This document shows, in pieces, positions 45,246-56,023 of a DNA stretch of 64,000 nucleotides (the first letter of the stretch is position 1; each line of letters starts with the position of its first letter). Below the pieces are notes generated by a model. That model saw only the letters and a list, made by a program, of their open reading frames with translations, made no database searches and was not told where the DNA came from. Position numbers and translations under genes: made by a program. This DNA comes from Strongyloides papillosus (Eukaryota; Nematoda; Chromadorea; Rhabditida; Strongyloididae), in assembly GCA_005656395.1 (NCBI GenBank), contig SRSI01000073.1, positions 496,001-560,000 on the forward strand, in the 5' to 3' direction.

Positions 45246-45607
45246 GTTATATCAATGCAATACTTTTAATCAGTAGAATATTAATATATTAAAAATTATT
45301 ATTAAAATATTGAAAAAAAGATTATTTAAACACTAAAGTTAGAAAAGTCAAAGAACAAAAATATTATTTCAAATTGCATTTGGTATCATTTTTATTTTAA
45401 ATTAATAAAATTTCATTTTTATATATTATTTATTACTAAAAAATTTTTGTTTTATTATAATTTTAATAGGAAGAAAATTGTTAGGAAAACAATTGTAAAA
45501 ATAAATGGAGCAATTAAAATCATTAACTTATATAATAATAAGTTAAAAACTTAGACAAATAAAAAAAGTAAAAAAACTTTGTACCTTTTTTATTTTTTGT
45601 CAAACAT

Positions 45608-46103
45608 TTATGCCCAAAAAGCTGCTCTTCTATTGTAAATTATTTCCAGTGATTTTACAGAAGATAAATCAAATTTTCCCAAATCATATATACTTCTTAA
45701 TCTTCCATGATAGAAGATAAATTGTAAAGGGATTGTCTTCATAAACACTTTCTCATTACGAGATGGCCTATTTGTACAATTATGAAAAATTTTAACGTAA
45801 AGATCTTTAAAACAACACTTTATTTTTGTAATATATTTACTTACTAGGCTTTTTTCTACTTAATACACTTCCAGTAACATAAAAAGATTGATTATATCTC
45901 CCCTTTTCCATAGCAAGAGGATTCTTTTCTTTAAGAGTATATATTTTTTCAGATACGAAAACGGTAAAAAAACCTGATTTAGACAGTTTGCACATAGGAG
46001 TTCCTGTAATTCCAGTTCTATACAAACGAAAAATAATCTGGGTACCAACAATTTTAATGATAAAAATTGCTGTAAATAAAATGAATCTGTTATAAACAAT
46101 CAT
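45608..46103 (-). CDS. Transthyretin-like (TTL) family protein
   Basis: Exon 1 46103-45845, exon 2 45804-45608, 40-bp phase-1 intron; 151 aa. Signal-like start MIVYNRFILFTAIFIIKIV, then RTGITGTPMCKLSKSGFFTV. That GITGTP-C motif is shared with the 52.5-kb and 54.2-kb genes. Exon 2 carries LYVKIFHNCTN and VFMKTIPLQFIFYHGRLRS, with the IYDLGKFDL strand (DIG-like) and a basic tail. The gene is intact. An overlapping alternate frame of exon 1 is a shadow. Confidence 0.82.
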
Positions 46104-46850
46104 TTGGAAACATTTTGCATGAATATTTTAGAAATAAAATTCCTTAAATATTGAAAATTATGATGTAAATTATTAATATGTAAATATTTATTTTTTAATA
46201 TAAAAAGAGTGGTAAAACAAAAAATATACTTTGAAACCTTTTTTGATTATCTAGAATTTAACATCGTAGAAATCATTTTTCCATTAAATACATTGAAAGA
46301 AGGAAATTGAATTTACTTTTATTTTATAAACATTTTTTTAAACTATGTAGTATTTATTTAATCAATAATTTGATATATCATAAATAAACAGTTTGTGATA
46401 TTTGATAACAAATTATACTATTTATGATATTTAATTTTTTCTATAGAAATTTTTTTGTTGTAATTCTTAGATCAAATAATTGTGATTAAATTGTACTAAA
46501 ATATCTATTTTTTTATACAATGAACAAAATATAATGTCTTTGTTCAACTCATTAAAGTTCCACATTTTTCTTTTAAAATATAACCTTCACAATTTGGCGT
46601 ATAACTGGGTATTTTTTAATCAGTGTCTATAATAATATGTGTTCTTCTTATTTTGATATTGTGTGTTTTAAAATAATCATAAACAACTTTATTTTTCTTA
46701 TCTCTTCGAACATTTATTTTTGACACAAAACAATGTAAAAAGTTACTAAAAAACAATATTGTTTAAAAATACTCCGACCAATTTTGGTAAAAAACATTTT
46801 GTGACTATTTTTTTCTCAAATTTAAAATCAAATATATTAATTAACTATTT
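46104..46850. other. TTL promoter flank, otherwise gene-free
   Basis: Bases 46120-46210 carry the upstream block shared with other TTL genes. Nothing further is recognised. Confidence 0.5.
46120..46210 (-). promoter_or_regulatory. Conserved TTL upstream block
   Basis: Read on plus: AATAAAAT.CCTTAAATATTGAAAATTAT, a gap, then TAAATATTTA and ATAAAAAGAGT. The same succession lies upstream of the TTL genes at 53043 (53065-53155), 54691 (54715-54785) and 62402 (62410-62480). Preservation beyond the coding part suggests promoter conservation, or just recent duplication. Confidence 0.45.
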
Positions 46851-49104
46851 ACACACAAAAAAATGGGACATATTATCAAAATTCCTTATAAAATGCAATA
46901 AAATGTTCAATCTGTTAGAAAAATTAAATTATATTCAAGCTTTGAAAATACTAAGCGACAGCAAAAATGTCTTTAACGATAAAAAATATTAGGCTGTCTC
47001 AATATTTTGCTGTTTTTTTACAAAATTACATAAATTTTATATTTTAAGTAATATAAATTTATTTAATCTTAACGTTTCCGATATAATGCTAGTCTTAGGA
47101 TCTAATTTTTTTTTCTAATATACATAAAATACGCTTTTAGAACTCGATTCCGTGTAAAGTTGATAAGTTTTAACAAAAATTATTGCCCTAAACAATTCAC
47201 TAACAACAATAAAGATAAAAAATTCGTAATAATAATAGCAAAAAGCCAAAAATTATTATTTAACCACACAAAGCATTTATAATTTAAAAAATTATTTTGA
47301 TATTTGTTCTCATATTAAGTTTAAATATGTAGAAGATATTTTTTACTATAGATAAGAATCCGTATAATATTATAACTTTTCATTGATTTTATTTTTTAAA
47401 TAGGACCATTAAAGTCATTAAAAAAATTTCTCGGTCTTCAGAAGAGTGTAATTTTATAATAAAAAGTTTAATTGTTAATAACTCAAACTATTAAAACTTA
47501 TTAAAAAATCTAATTGGTATTTTCAGAATTGCTTTTTATAAAAGCCACACTATGTTGTTTCCTCGGTCGGTTACTTTGACCCCTGCCGCAGCGACGTTTT
47601 TCTAAATTCATAGAATACTTTTTTATAGCTAATTATTGTTTTTGAAACCCTTACAGTACAATGTTTGTACTATGTAGAAGTAGATTATTTAAAAAAATTT
47701 TTAAAATTTTCAAAAATGAAGATTTTTTTTTTGAAGCTTTATATCTTGCAGTTTAACTGTGATATCTTATATGTAACTTATATATTCTGATAGCCCTTGA
47801 TCTCCTCTACAAGAATATATCTATGGCATATATAAGTTACTGACCATTTTTTAAATAATTAGATTTAAAGTTAATTATTCATAATTTCCATGGATTTTTA
47901 AAATTTAAAGATATTTTTTTAAAAGTATTTGTATTAAAAAACTGTTCTAAGGTAGATTTCATATTATACAATATAAAAAAAGATAAAATGATTGCAAAAT
48001 ACTGTCTACAAATGGCTGTTTTAGCAAGATTTTTAGGAAAATAATTTTCAAATAAAAACTTATTAAAACTTTTAATTATGAAATTTTCTAATCTGATATT
48101 TGCATACTATAACCAAATCATGCTTTATCTATGTATAGCTTTATTATTTCTTTACAAAAAAAAAGCATTTCATGCTATGGCTTGAACTCTTCTCAAATGT
48201 GTTCTACTGTACCTCAGACACATATATTAGAATTTGTATTTTATATATAAAAAGTAGTTTTTCAGCAATCTTAACAGTTATTACATGCTAATAACAAAGC
48301 ATTTTATCATTTTTTTAAGAATAAGAGTCAAATTTTTTAAAAATAGTAAAAAATTTCTTTCAGTAAAAATTAGTCATTTGAGGAATTTCTTTTGTAATAA
48401 ACTTAATAGCATAATTAGCATAGCCTATAATACATACTAGAGCAATTTTTGAGTGCTAATAATTTAGAAACTCGGCTTTCAAGATTAAAAATATTGAAAA
48501 AATATGGATAATTAACTTTAAATCTAATTATTTAAAAAATGGTCAGTAACTTAGATATGCCATAGGTATATTCTTGTAGAGGAGATTAAGGGCTATCAGA
48601 ATATGTAAGTTTAATATAAGATATCACAGTTAAACTGCGAAATATAAAGCTTCAAAAAAAATTTTCCATTTTTGGAAATTTTAAAAATTTTTTTAAATAA
48701 TCTACTTCTACATAACATATACATTGCATTATAAAAGATTTCATAAACTTTTATTAGCTAAAAATGGGTTTCTTACAAGTTTAGAAAAACGTCGCTGCGG
48801 CAGGGGTCAAAGTATTCGACCGAGGAATTTAATACTAAACAACATAGTGTGAAGCATTTATAATCTTACATAAAATTCTAATCTTATATTTAAAAAAGTA
48901 TCTATAGAAGATAATCTAAGTTTTAAAATACCAATAATATAATAAAAAATAGAAACCTACTTTAATAACTACTCAATTATTGCTTCAATTTTAAGTATGA
49001 TATAATCACGATAAAATTAGTCGCAAATCAAGAAAATTCAATTTTAAATAGGTGGGGAAATTTTATTACATTTTACGCAAAAATGCCTTCTTTTTTTTGT
49101 GTGC
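46851..49104. mobile_element. TIR element, family 'CACAGA', copy B
   Basis: Left end ACACACAAAAAAATGGGACA, right end GGTGGGGAAATTTTATTAC...TTTTTTGTGTG. Interior stretches 47080-47400 and 48855-49040 align with copy A (31500-31800; 32600-32800). It is longer than copy A because of the 1306-bp foldback inserted at 47546-48851. It has no transposase. Confidence 0.65.
47546..48851. mobile_element. 1306-bp foldback element with ~340-bp arms
   Basis: Arms 47546-47882 and 48510-48851 are inverted copies: CACACTATGTTGTTT, CCTCGGTCG, GACCCCTGCCGCAGCGACG and CTACAAGAATATA blocks mirror each other. A 4-bp duplication AAGC flanks it (47542-47545, 48852-48855). The uninterrupted site is visible in copy A near 32625 (TTTATAAAAGTGTTTATAAT). 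No coding frame; the GC-rich arm tips are conspicuous. Confidence 0.85.
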
Positions 49105-49849
49105 AAGAATAAAAATATTTCTTTTTTTATCAAAATATAAAACATTTTATTTATTAATAAATCATCAGCAAAAATATTAATTTAATTAAGTCAAATTTTC
49201 TATCAACCGCAAAAAACCGCACAAAAAATTTTTTTCGGTGTATTTATAATGCTTTATTTTGTTATTTTAGAGATAAAATTTTTTTTTAATACTAAAAATA
49301 TCATCTAAAATATTTAAACCTTAACTTAATAATAATCGAAAAGAAAAAAAACATAATTTTTAATATTTACATATTTTTTATTTTATTTTAATAAACCAGC
49401 CTTAGACCCGCCTTCGGCAGGTCATAGCTGGTCCGCAGAGCAAAATTTTTATTAAAGCATTTTTACACTAAATTGTTAATCAAAGTATATGTATAAATAA
49501 TTGTTTCATTAAATTATACATTTCTGAAGATATAAAATAACCGAAATAATATTGTTCTAATAGATAAATATTTCTGAGTTTGAGAATCATTTCATAACGT
49601 TTACATTTATTAAAACTGTTTAGTTTAAAAAAAAATCTATCCAACAAAAAGAATCTCATTTATTATTCAAAAGATGAATAAAAATATATATTTGAATATT
49701 TCCAAGTAAAAATTTAAGTGAATTTTCATCATACTTTTGAAATTGGTAAAAACAATTTAATATAATTTCTCTATTAACTACATATTTACGTTAATTTTAT
49801 AAATATATAAATGAAAAAAAAATCAAAAAATTAATACCTAAAAATAACT
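49105..49849. other. Gene-free stretch with one structured GC-rich hairpin
   Basis: Ordinary AT-rich sequence except for the hairpin at 49396-49433 listed separately. Confidence 0.5.
49396..49433. other. Isolated GC-rich stem-loop
   Basis: CCAGC, CTTA, GACC, C, GCC, TTC, GGC, A, GGTC, ATA, GCTGG: three stacked stems (5, 4 and 3 bp) separated by a small internal loop and a C/A mismatch, closed by a TTC loop. It stands alone in AT-rich DNA. It could be a structured RNA or a repeat fragment. Confidence 0.5.
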
Positions 49850-51960
49850 TCTTTCGTTTTAATCTACAAACTTCGTTATATTTTTCATACTGTATGCCAG
49901 TCTTTGATATATGTAGTAAATTTAGTTTTATTTACTTTAAACAACTTTGATAAAGTTATAACATGAAGAAAGTTTAATTTTTACTAAAAAAATGATCATC
50001 ACTTTTTGGTCCATAATTTGATTTATCTTTTATTAATCTTTTTAATACTGAGTTTTACCTCTCAATTTCATACTCGAACATTCTAAATAAATCATAGAAC
50101 ATAAAATTTTAATTCTTTTTACAAAAGTTATTTGAAAGAGAAAAACTATACAAAAAAAGTAGTATTTTTTAATATAATTTGATCAACTGTGGACTAAAAG
50201 GTTTGTGACTTATTTTTCCCTTAATGTTAGAAAAAAATACATATGATGACTATTTAATCATAATAAATGATCGAGTTTAAAAAGAGTTATGTCTGGAACA
50301 AAATAGATTTTTGCAAAAAACAAAGGAAAAAAGCAAGAAAAATAACACTAAAATTGGTATAAATCATTTTATTTATAAGGTGTAAACTTCGCAATAGTTT
50401 CATTTTTAGAGTTAGACTTTAATTTATATAAAAGAAAGCATGGCTACTTAATTTTATGAAGTTTCCATTAAGTGGTAACTATTTAACTCTTTATTTTTTA
50501 CCGAAAAAGTAGTCATCACTTATTGACCCATAACTTGGGCGATTTTTTACCAATCTTAATGCTGCTGTGTTTCCCCCTTATTCCTGACTTTTACATTCAA
50601 AAAAGTCATAAGTTATAACATTTCACTTACTTTCACAAAAGATTTTTTGAAAGACATAACTGCACAAAAAAGTGACTAAAAGATGGTGTTTTTTTAAAAA
50701 TAACATGGCTTACAATGAACCAATATTTTCAAAGATCGTTTTCCCCACTAAGTTAGAAAAAAATACATCTAATAACTACTTAACCATAAAAATTGATTAA
50801 TTTTGAAAAAAGTTATGTCAATCACAAAATTGATTTTTGTGAAAAAGATGGAGAAAAAGCGAAAAAATTGACATTTAAATAAGTATAACTCTTTATTTTG
50901 TTAATGAATATAATTCGTTGTAGTTTTATTTTTTAAGTTAGACATAGATCTACAAAATACTTTGAATTTATTTATTTTAAACAACTTTTCATTTAGATTA
51001 CAGCATTAAAAAATTTTTGTTTTTATTTAAAAAATGGTGACTATATTTGGGTCCATAACTTAGTCAGTTTTTCATATATTGCTATCGTATTGTGTTTCCC
51101 CAGGATTCCAGATTTAAATCTGTTTAATCATTAAAAAAATAATTTATTTCATTAACTTTGAAGAAAGTTATTCTCTGCACAAAACTATGCAAAAAATTGT
51201 CCAAAAATGTGGTATTTTTTAAACATAACTTGGCCATTTATAGACTAAAAGTTCTAAGACCCATTTTCCGCACTAAGTTAGAACAAAACACATCTAATCT
51301 TTACTTAACCGTAAAATTTGATTAAGTTTAAAGAAAGTTATGCTGAAGACAAAATTGATTTTTGTGAAAAAAATGAAAAAAAAGCGAAAAAGTTGACATT
51401 CAAATTAATATAACTCTTCTCTTTGTTAACCTAAAAACTTTGTTAGATACTTCTTTTTTAAGTCAGACCTACATCTATATAACAGATACTATTTTATTTC
51501 ATTTTATTAAGTTATGACTAAGTTATAGCTATTTAACTTTTTAATAATTTTTTTAAAATGGTTAGCACTCTTTGGACCATAACTCGGCTAATTTTTATTA
51601 CAATTCAATAGGACTGTGTTTCCGCACTATTCTGGAATTAGACCTTTCAAATGATATATAAATCATTGTATCTTATCTTTTTTAAAATAACGTTATACCC
51701 TGGTCAAATCTATGCTAAAAAAGGCCAAAAAAACGATGTTTTTTAAAGATAATTTGGCCAAAATTTGGCCAAAAATTTTTAAAACTGATCCAGCCCCTCT
51801 AGTTAGAAAAAAACACATCTTTTGGCTATTTACCCATAAAAATCGGTTGAAATTGAAGAGAGTTATGAGAGAGACAAATTTTTTTTCCTTATTTCTTTTT
51901 GTTATAGATATACGGTTTGATTGACATAATACCAATCAAACGTATAAGATGTTGAGTATA
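49850..51960. repeat. Tandem array, about four ~524-bp units
   Basis: Anchor blocks recur at even spacing. CCATAACTT-like blocks lie at about 50012, 50524, 51054 and 51578. GTTAGAAAAAAATACAT-like blocks lie at about 50227, 50753, 51277 and 51801. Period is about 520-526 bp with substantial divergence between units. The first unit starts near 49855 and the last decays near 51960. Short frames inside are not conserved between units, so it is satellite-like and non-coding. Confidence 0.8.
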
Positions 51961-52547
51961 AATAGGTTGAAATTGTGATGACTCTTTATTTTTTCTTTCT
52001 CCCAATACCTTAACACTTCATTACTAACTAAGGAGATTTCTGTAAATCAAGTAAATACTTGGGTAGGTCTAGTACATTAATTATTGTATAATGTCTATTG
52101 TCTTTATTTAGTTTTTTTTATATACTCTCAAAGTTTTAAAATAAAGTCCTTATCTTAATTGGTGTCTTTCTTGGTGGCGAGGATTCATTTATTTACTTGC
52201 GATCCACCAATTTAACTCATTAAAATTAAACTTAAAGCTTTAGCTTTTGTGAGTACTTTATTCATATAGAATTGTATTTTATTATATATAAATTTTTAGA
52301 TAAACATAAAACATTAAATTAACTAGAGTCTTTGTTTCTTGAAATACTATATGTCAAAAACCTAAATGGCTATAAAAGTAAATCTAAAATTAGTAAACTA
52401 GTTTATAAACGATAAGAAATAATATGAATAAAATGGGAAAAACATAGAGTATTTATGCTGTAAAAGTCATCGTAAAATATCGTTATTTCAACAGTAATAT
52501 TAGAAAAAATTTTGGTTTCTTATATTTAGCCACTTTTTGTCAAAAAT
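51961..52547. other. Gene-free AT-rich stretch
   Basis: Nothing supportable between the tandem array and the TTL gene. Confidence 0.5.
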
Positions 52548-53043
52548 TCAACACCAACAACTGTTACTTCTCTTACAAACCGTTGTACTTGACTTATAAG
52601 AAGTTAATGTAAAGTTATTTAGACTATAATGATTTAATAATCTTCCACGACTGAAAACAAATTGCCAAGGAATTTGTTTAACAAACATTTTTTCACAACC
52701 ATTTGGTTTTTTTGAGCAAAAATAAAAAATTTTGAGAAACAAATCTTTAAATCAAAATTATATTTTTTAAATTTATTCACTTACTAGGCTTTCTCCACAT
52801 TCCAACTAATCCTTCGATATAAAATGGATAGCCAAGTTTTCCCACTATTTTAGCAATAGGTTTTTTTTCTTTGAAAACATGTGGCTTATCGGATATAAAA
52901 ACAGTTAAAACACCTGATCTAGGATATTTACAAAAAGGAGTTCCTGTAATTCCTGTTCGATATTTTCGATAAATACAATAAATATCGACAATATTAATGA
53001 TAAAAATTATTATAAGTACAATGACTGCCTTATTAACAACCAT
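52548..53043 (-). CDS. Transthyretin-like (TTL) family protein
   Basis: Exon 1 53043-52785, exon 2 52744-52548, 40-bp phase-1 intron; 151 aa, the same length as the 45.6-kb paralogue. Signal-like MVVNKAVIVLIIIFIINIV, then YRTGITGTPFCKYPRSGVL. Exon 1 ends GLVGMWRKP. Exon 2 has LFLKIFYFCSK, MFVKQIPWQFVFSRGR and YSLNNFTLTS. The C-terminus is Cys/Ser-rich (CKRSNSCWC), an addition not seen in the sister gene. The gene is intact. Confidence 0.82.
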
Positions 53044-53064
53044 TGGGAAATAATCTGTATGATT

Positions 53065-53155
53065 ATTTTAAAGATAAAACTTTTTTATATATTGAAAATT
53101 ATCATGCAAAATATAAATAGATAAATATTTATACTTTAGTATAAAAAGAATCATA
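53065..53155 (-). promoter_or_regulatory. Conserved TTL upstream block
   Basis: Read on plus: TATATTGAAAATTATCATGC, then AAATAGATAAATATTTAT and AGTATAAAAAGAATCAT. It matches 46120-46210 in order and spacing; the similarity continues to about 53240. Confidence 0.45.
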
Positions 53156-53159
53156 GAAC

Positions 53160-54192
53160 AATAAACATAATTTTGAATTTGTTCTAAAATTTTTCTTCTG
53201 ATTACCTAATTTTAACACCATAGAAATCAGTTTTTTGTTTAAATACTTCATAAGAGCACGTGATATTTTTTTAACATTGAATTTTTTTGGGAATCAAAAA
53301 ATATTTGCTTGTTATATAATTTAATGTATCATAATTATAAAGTTTTAGATATATAATAAATAATCATAAATTATATGTAATGTTCTAATTGTACAATTGG
53401 ACTTTTTTCACATTGCACAATTTTTATTCTTTTCTAAATATTTTAACAATTTAATTAAGATGTTTCTACGATATATATTAGTTCTATCGCACTAATAATA
53501 TTAAAAAGTAAAAGTTCTTAAGTGAAAATAGAGATAACATAACTGACATTGAGAGAGGAAATAAGTAACATTAAAAATAATAAAGAATAAATAATTCCTA
53601 TAAGTTCTTTACCTAATGTATTAATTGTTTTCTTTTGTAGATTAATACACCAATAAAATTTTACTATGTGTATAATTCATTTTTTACTTAGGAATTTAAT
53701 GCTGATCTATAATTTGTATAATAGTTGTTATTTATAGTTAATATTACATTACACAATTTCTATTCTTTTATGAACATTTCGACTATTTAACATAAGTATT
53801 TCTACATTATATATTAGTCCTATGTTATTGATCATGTTATTAAATAAATGTCTTATGTTAATTTTTTTCAATTAACTAAATTTATTGCTTAAATACCATT
53901 TCTTTAGGTAAGTCTTAATTAAATAGTTTTTCATATTTTTATTTTTTCAGTTACAATAAAAGAAATAATTTTAATTATTGAAATTAAAATGTTTCAATTT
54001 CGTAAAATCATTTTGTACTCATATTTGTAAAAAAAAGTAGATTAAGAATATAATAGTTCAAGATAATGAAAGAATAAAAACATTATTAAGTGTAATGTTA
54101 CCAAATCAAAATCTGGGAAAACTGTAAAGTGCAAAAAAAAGAAACTTTTTATTTTCAATATTTAATCTATTTTCTTGTTAAAAAATTTATTT
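53160..54192. other. Gene-free AT-rich stretch
   Basis: No supportable feature. Confidence 0.5.
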
Positions 54193-54691
54193 TCAGAATT
54201 TTGTCATTCTAAGACAGGTTCCTTGAAACGATGATTTACCAGTGACATCAAAAGTTCCAAGATTAAAAAATTGTGTCAATGTTCCACTTTGAAAAATCAT
54301 ATGAGAAGGAATTGGCTTAATGATCATTTGCATACAATGAGACGGTATTTTTGAGCATTGATAAAAAAATTTAATATATAAATTTTCTAAAAAATATACA
54401 ATTTTATAAATGTTTTTACTTACTGGGTATTCTCCAACTAAAAAATATTTTATGAATGTAAAATTTTTCCCAATATGTTCCACTAAATTTAGCAATTGGT
54501 CTATATTCTTTCGTAGTATTTGGTTTCTCGGATACGTAAGCAGTAAAACCACTGCCTAGTCTAGGATACTTACATGCGACGGTTCCTGTAATACCAACTT
54601 CGTACATAGGCCGTCTCAAGGAAAAACGAGTTTTAGCAATTTTAGAAATACAAATTGCTATAAATGCTATAAGTATTTTAAAAGTTATCAT
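54193..54691 (-). CDS. Transthyretin-like (TTL) family protein
   Basis: Exon 1 54691-54424, exon 2 54386-54193, 37-bp phase-1 intron; 153 aa. The ATG at 54691 is chosen because it opens a signal peptide (MITFKILIAFIAICISKIA). The same frame extends upstream to 54829, but only into the TIR element inserted at 54790. Strands: YEVGITGTVACKYPRLGSGF, IFFSWRIP, LYIKFFYQCSK, IKPIPSHMIF, FFNLGTFDV. It belongs to the GITGT subgroup with the 45.6- and 52.5-kb genes. It is intact, but with a transposon about 100 bp upstream of its start. Confidence 0.8.
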
Positions 54692-54789
54692 TTCAAAAAC
54701 TTTTCTTTTATTAAATTTTTGGAAATAAAATTTCTTTAAATATTGGAAAATACCGAACTGAACCATAGTAAATAAATATTTAACTAATA

Positions 54790-55698
54790 CAGGGTGAATA
54801 AAAATACGTGCTGCAGTTACATGGAACATTTAATAACCTTTTTTATACGTGATTATTTTTAGAATATTATACACGTTTGATGTCTAATCATTTAATTAAA
54901 CATATTTAGAGATCATTTTTTATCTTAGGTTAAAGTAAATTTTAAAAGATTTGTATAAGCGAAATTTTTCTAATATTTTTTAAATAAGAAGAATAAACAC
55001 TACTTTTTTGTGAACAATACTTTCTGTAACATTAAAGTAATTTGATTGACAAACTTTTTTTCTATAAAGTAAAGGAAGAACTTTTATTAGAATTCTATTT
55101 TAGGTAAAATCATAGAATCTTTTATAGTGGCCATTTTTTTAAATTTTATTAACATTAATATGCTTATAAATTTAAAAATAAATATAATCTTACTATACAT
55201 AGCAATAAGCATTAAAAGTTATAAAATATTATAATTAACAGTATTAATTAAATATTTACTTCTCACCTTTCATTAAATATTTTAAAATTATAGAAATTTT
55301 TATTTAAGTTTTTTATTATGAACAAAAACGTGTATTGTTTTACAACTTTACCTATTATTGATTTATGATAATCAATCTTTATATACTTTATAGGAAACAA
55401 TTTGCGTTAACAAATGGTTAAAGTGTAAAAATATTATTGAAAATTCAAAAAGTTACGAAAGTTTTTGTGCAAATTAATTTTTATTTTTTTAATGTTTAAT
55501 ACAGTAGTGCAAAAAGAAATTTCAATCATATACATCTCTATAAATTTCTTTAAAATTAAGATTTAAAAACAATTTTGAAATCAGTCGTAAAAAACAAGTA
55601 GGGCTTAGCAATCTCATGTAACATCTTAAAAATATATCACTATAAAGAAAAGTATTAAATGTTTTATGCAACTTTTGTTTATATTTCGACTTATTCTG
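54790..55698. mobile_element. 909-bp TIR element, family 'CAGGGTG', copy 2
   Basis: CAGGGTGAATAAAAATACG to ...CGACTTATTCTG between TA dinucleotides (54788-54789, 55699-55700). The interior is homologous to 38755-39660. It is inserted in the shared TTL upstream block, just after TAAATATTTAACTA, and so separates the gene at 54193-54691 from any distal promoter elements. Confidence 0.75.
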
Positions 55699-55734
55699 TA
55701 TAAAAAATCATCAAGAAATTATTGTTTTAAATTT

Positions 55735-55835
55735 AAAGTATTTTGTATAAATATATTAATCTTCCACGAAGTAAGCTAAATTGTTGAGAAATTTGTTTAA
55801 TGAACATCTATAATTTTTATTGAAAACTATCATTG
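55735..55835 (-). pseudogene. TTL exon 2 remnant
   Basis: The minus strand reads MFIKQISQQFSLLRGRLIY, the second-exon motif of the TTL genes (MFIKQIP--FxF--GRL), with no exon 1 nearby and with flanking frames broken. Confidence 0.5.
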
Positions 55836-56023
55836 ATTGGTTAAAACAAATATTATCAAGTTTTGTATACAAAAATTGCATTGTAGAATAGTTAAATATT
55901 GTTTATATAGTTTATTTTTTAAAATATTAATTTTTAAAAAATTACATTTACAAGTACTTTATTGGTAATTTTCAATAAATTATTTGGGAAACACTTTCTT
56001 CAATTGATATATTATATTTAATA

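Noticed and set aside
46759..46992. 77-codon plus-strand frame
   Set aside because: Spans the left end of a repeat (copy B) and is not preserved in copy A.
51693..51935. Overlapping 70-80 codon frames on both strands
   Set aside because: Inside the tandem array; they do not recur in the other units.
49850..51960. CRISPR-like or coding interpretation of the ~524-bp array
   Set aside because: Eukaryotic context, units far too long for CRISPR, and short frames are not conserved between units.
54416..54829. 137-aa version of the TTL exon starting at 54829
   Set aside because: The extra N-terminus is read from the inserted TIR element; the ATG at 54691 gives a signal peptide.
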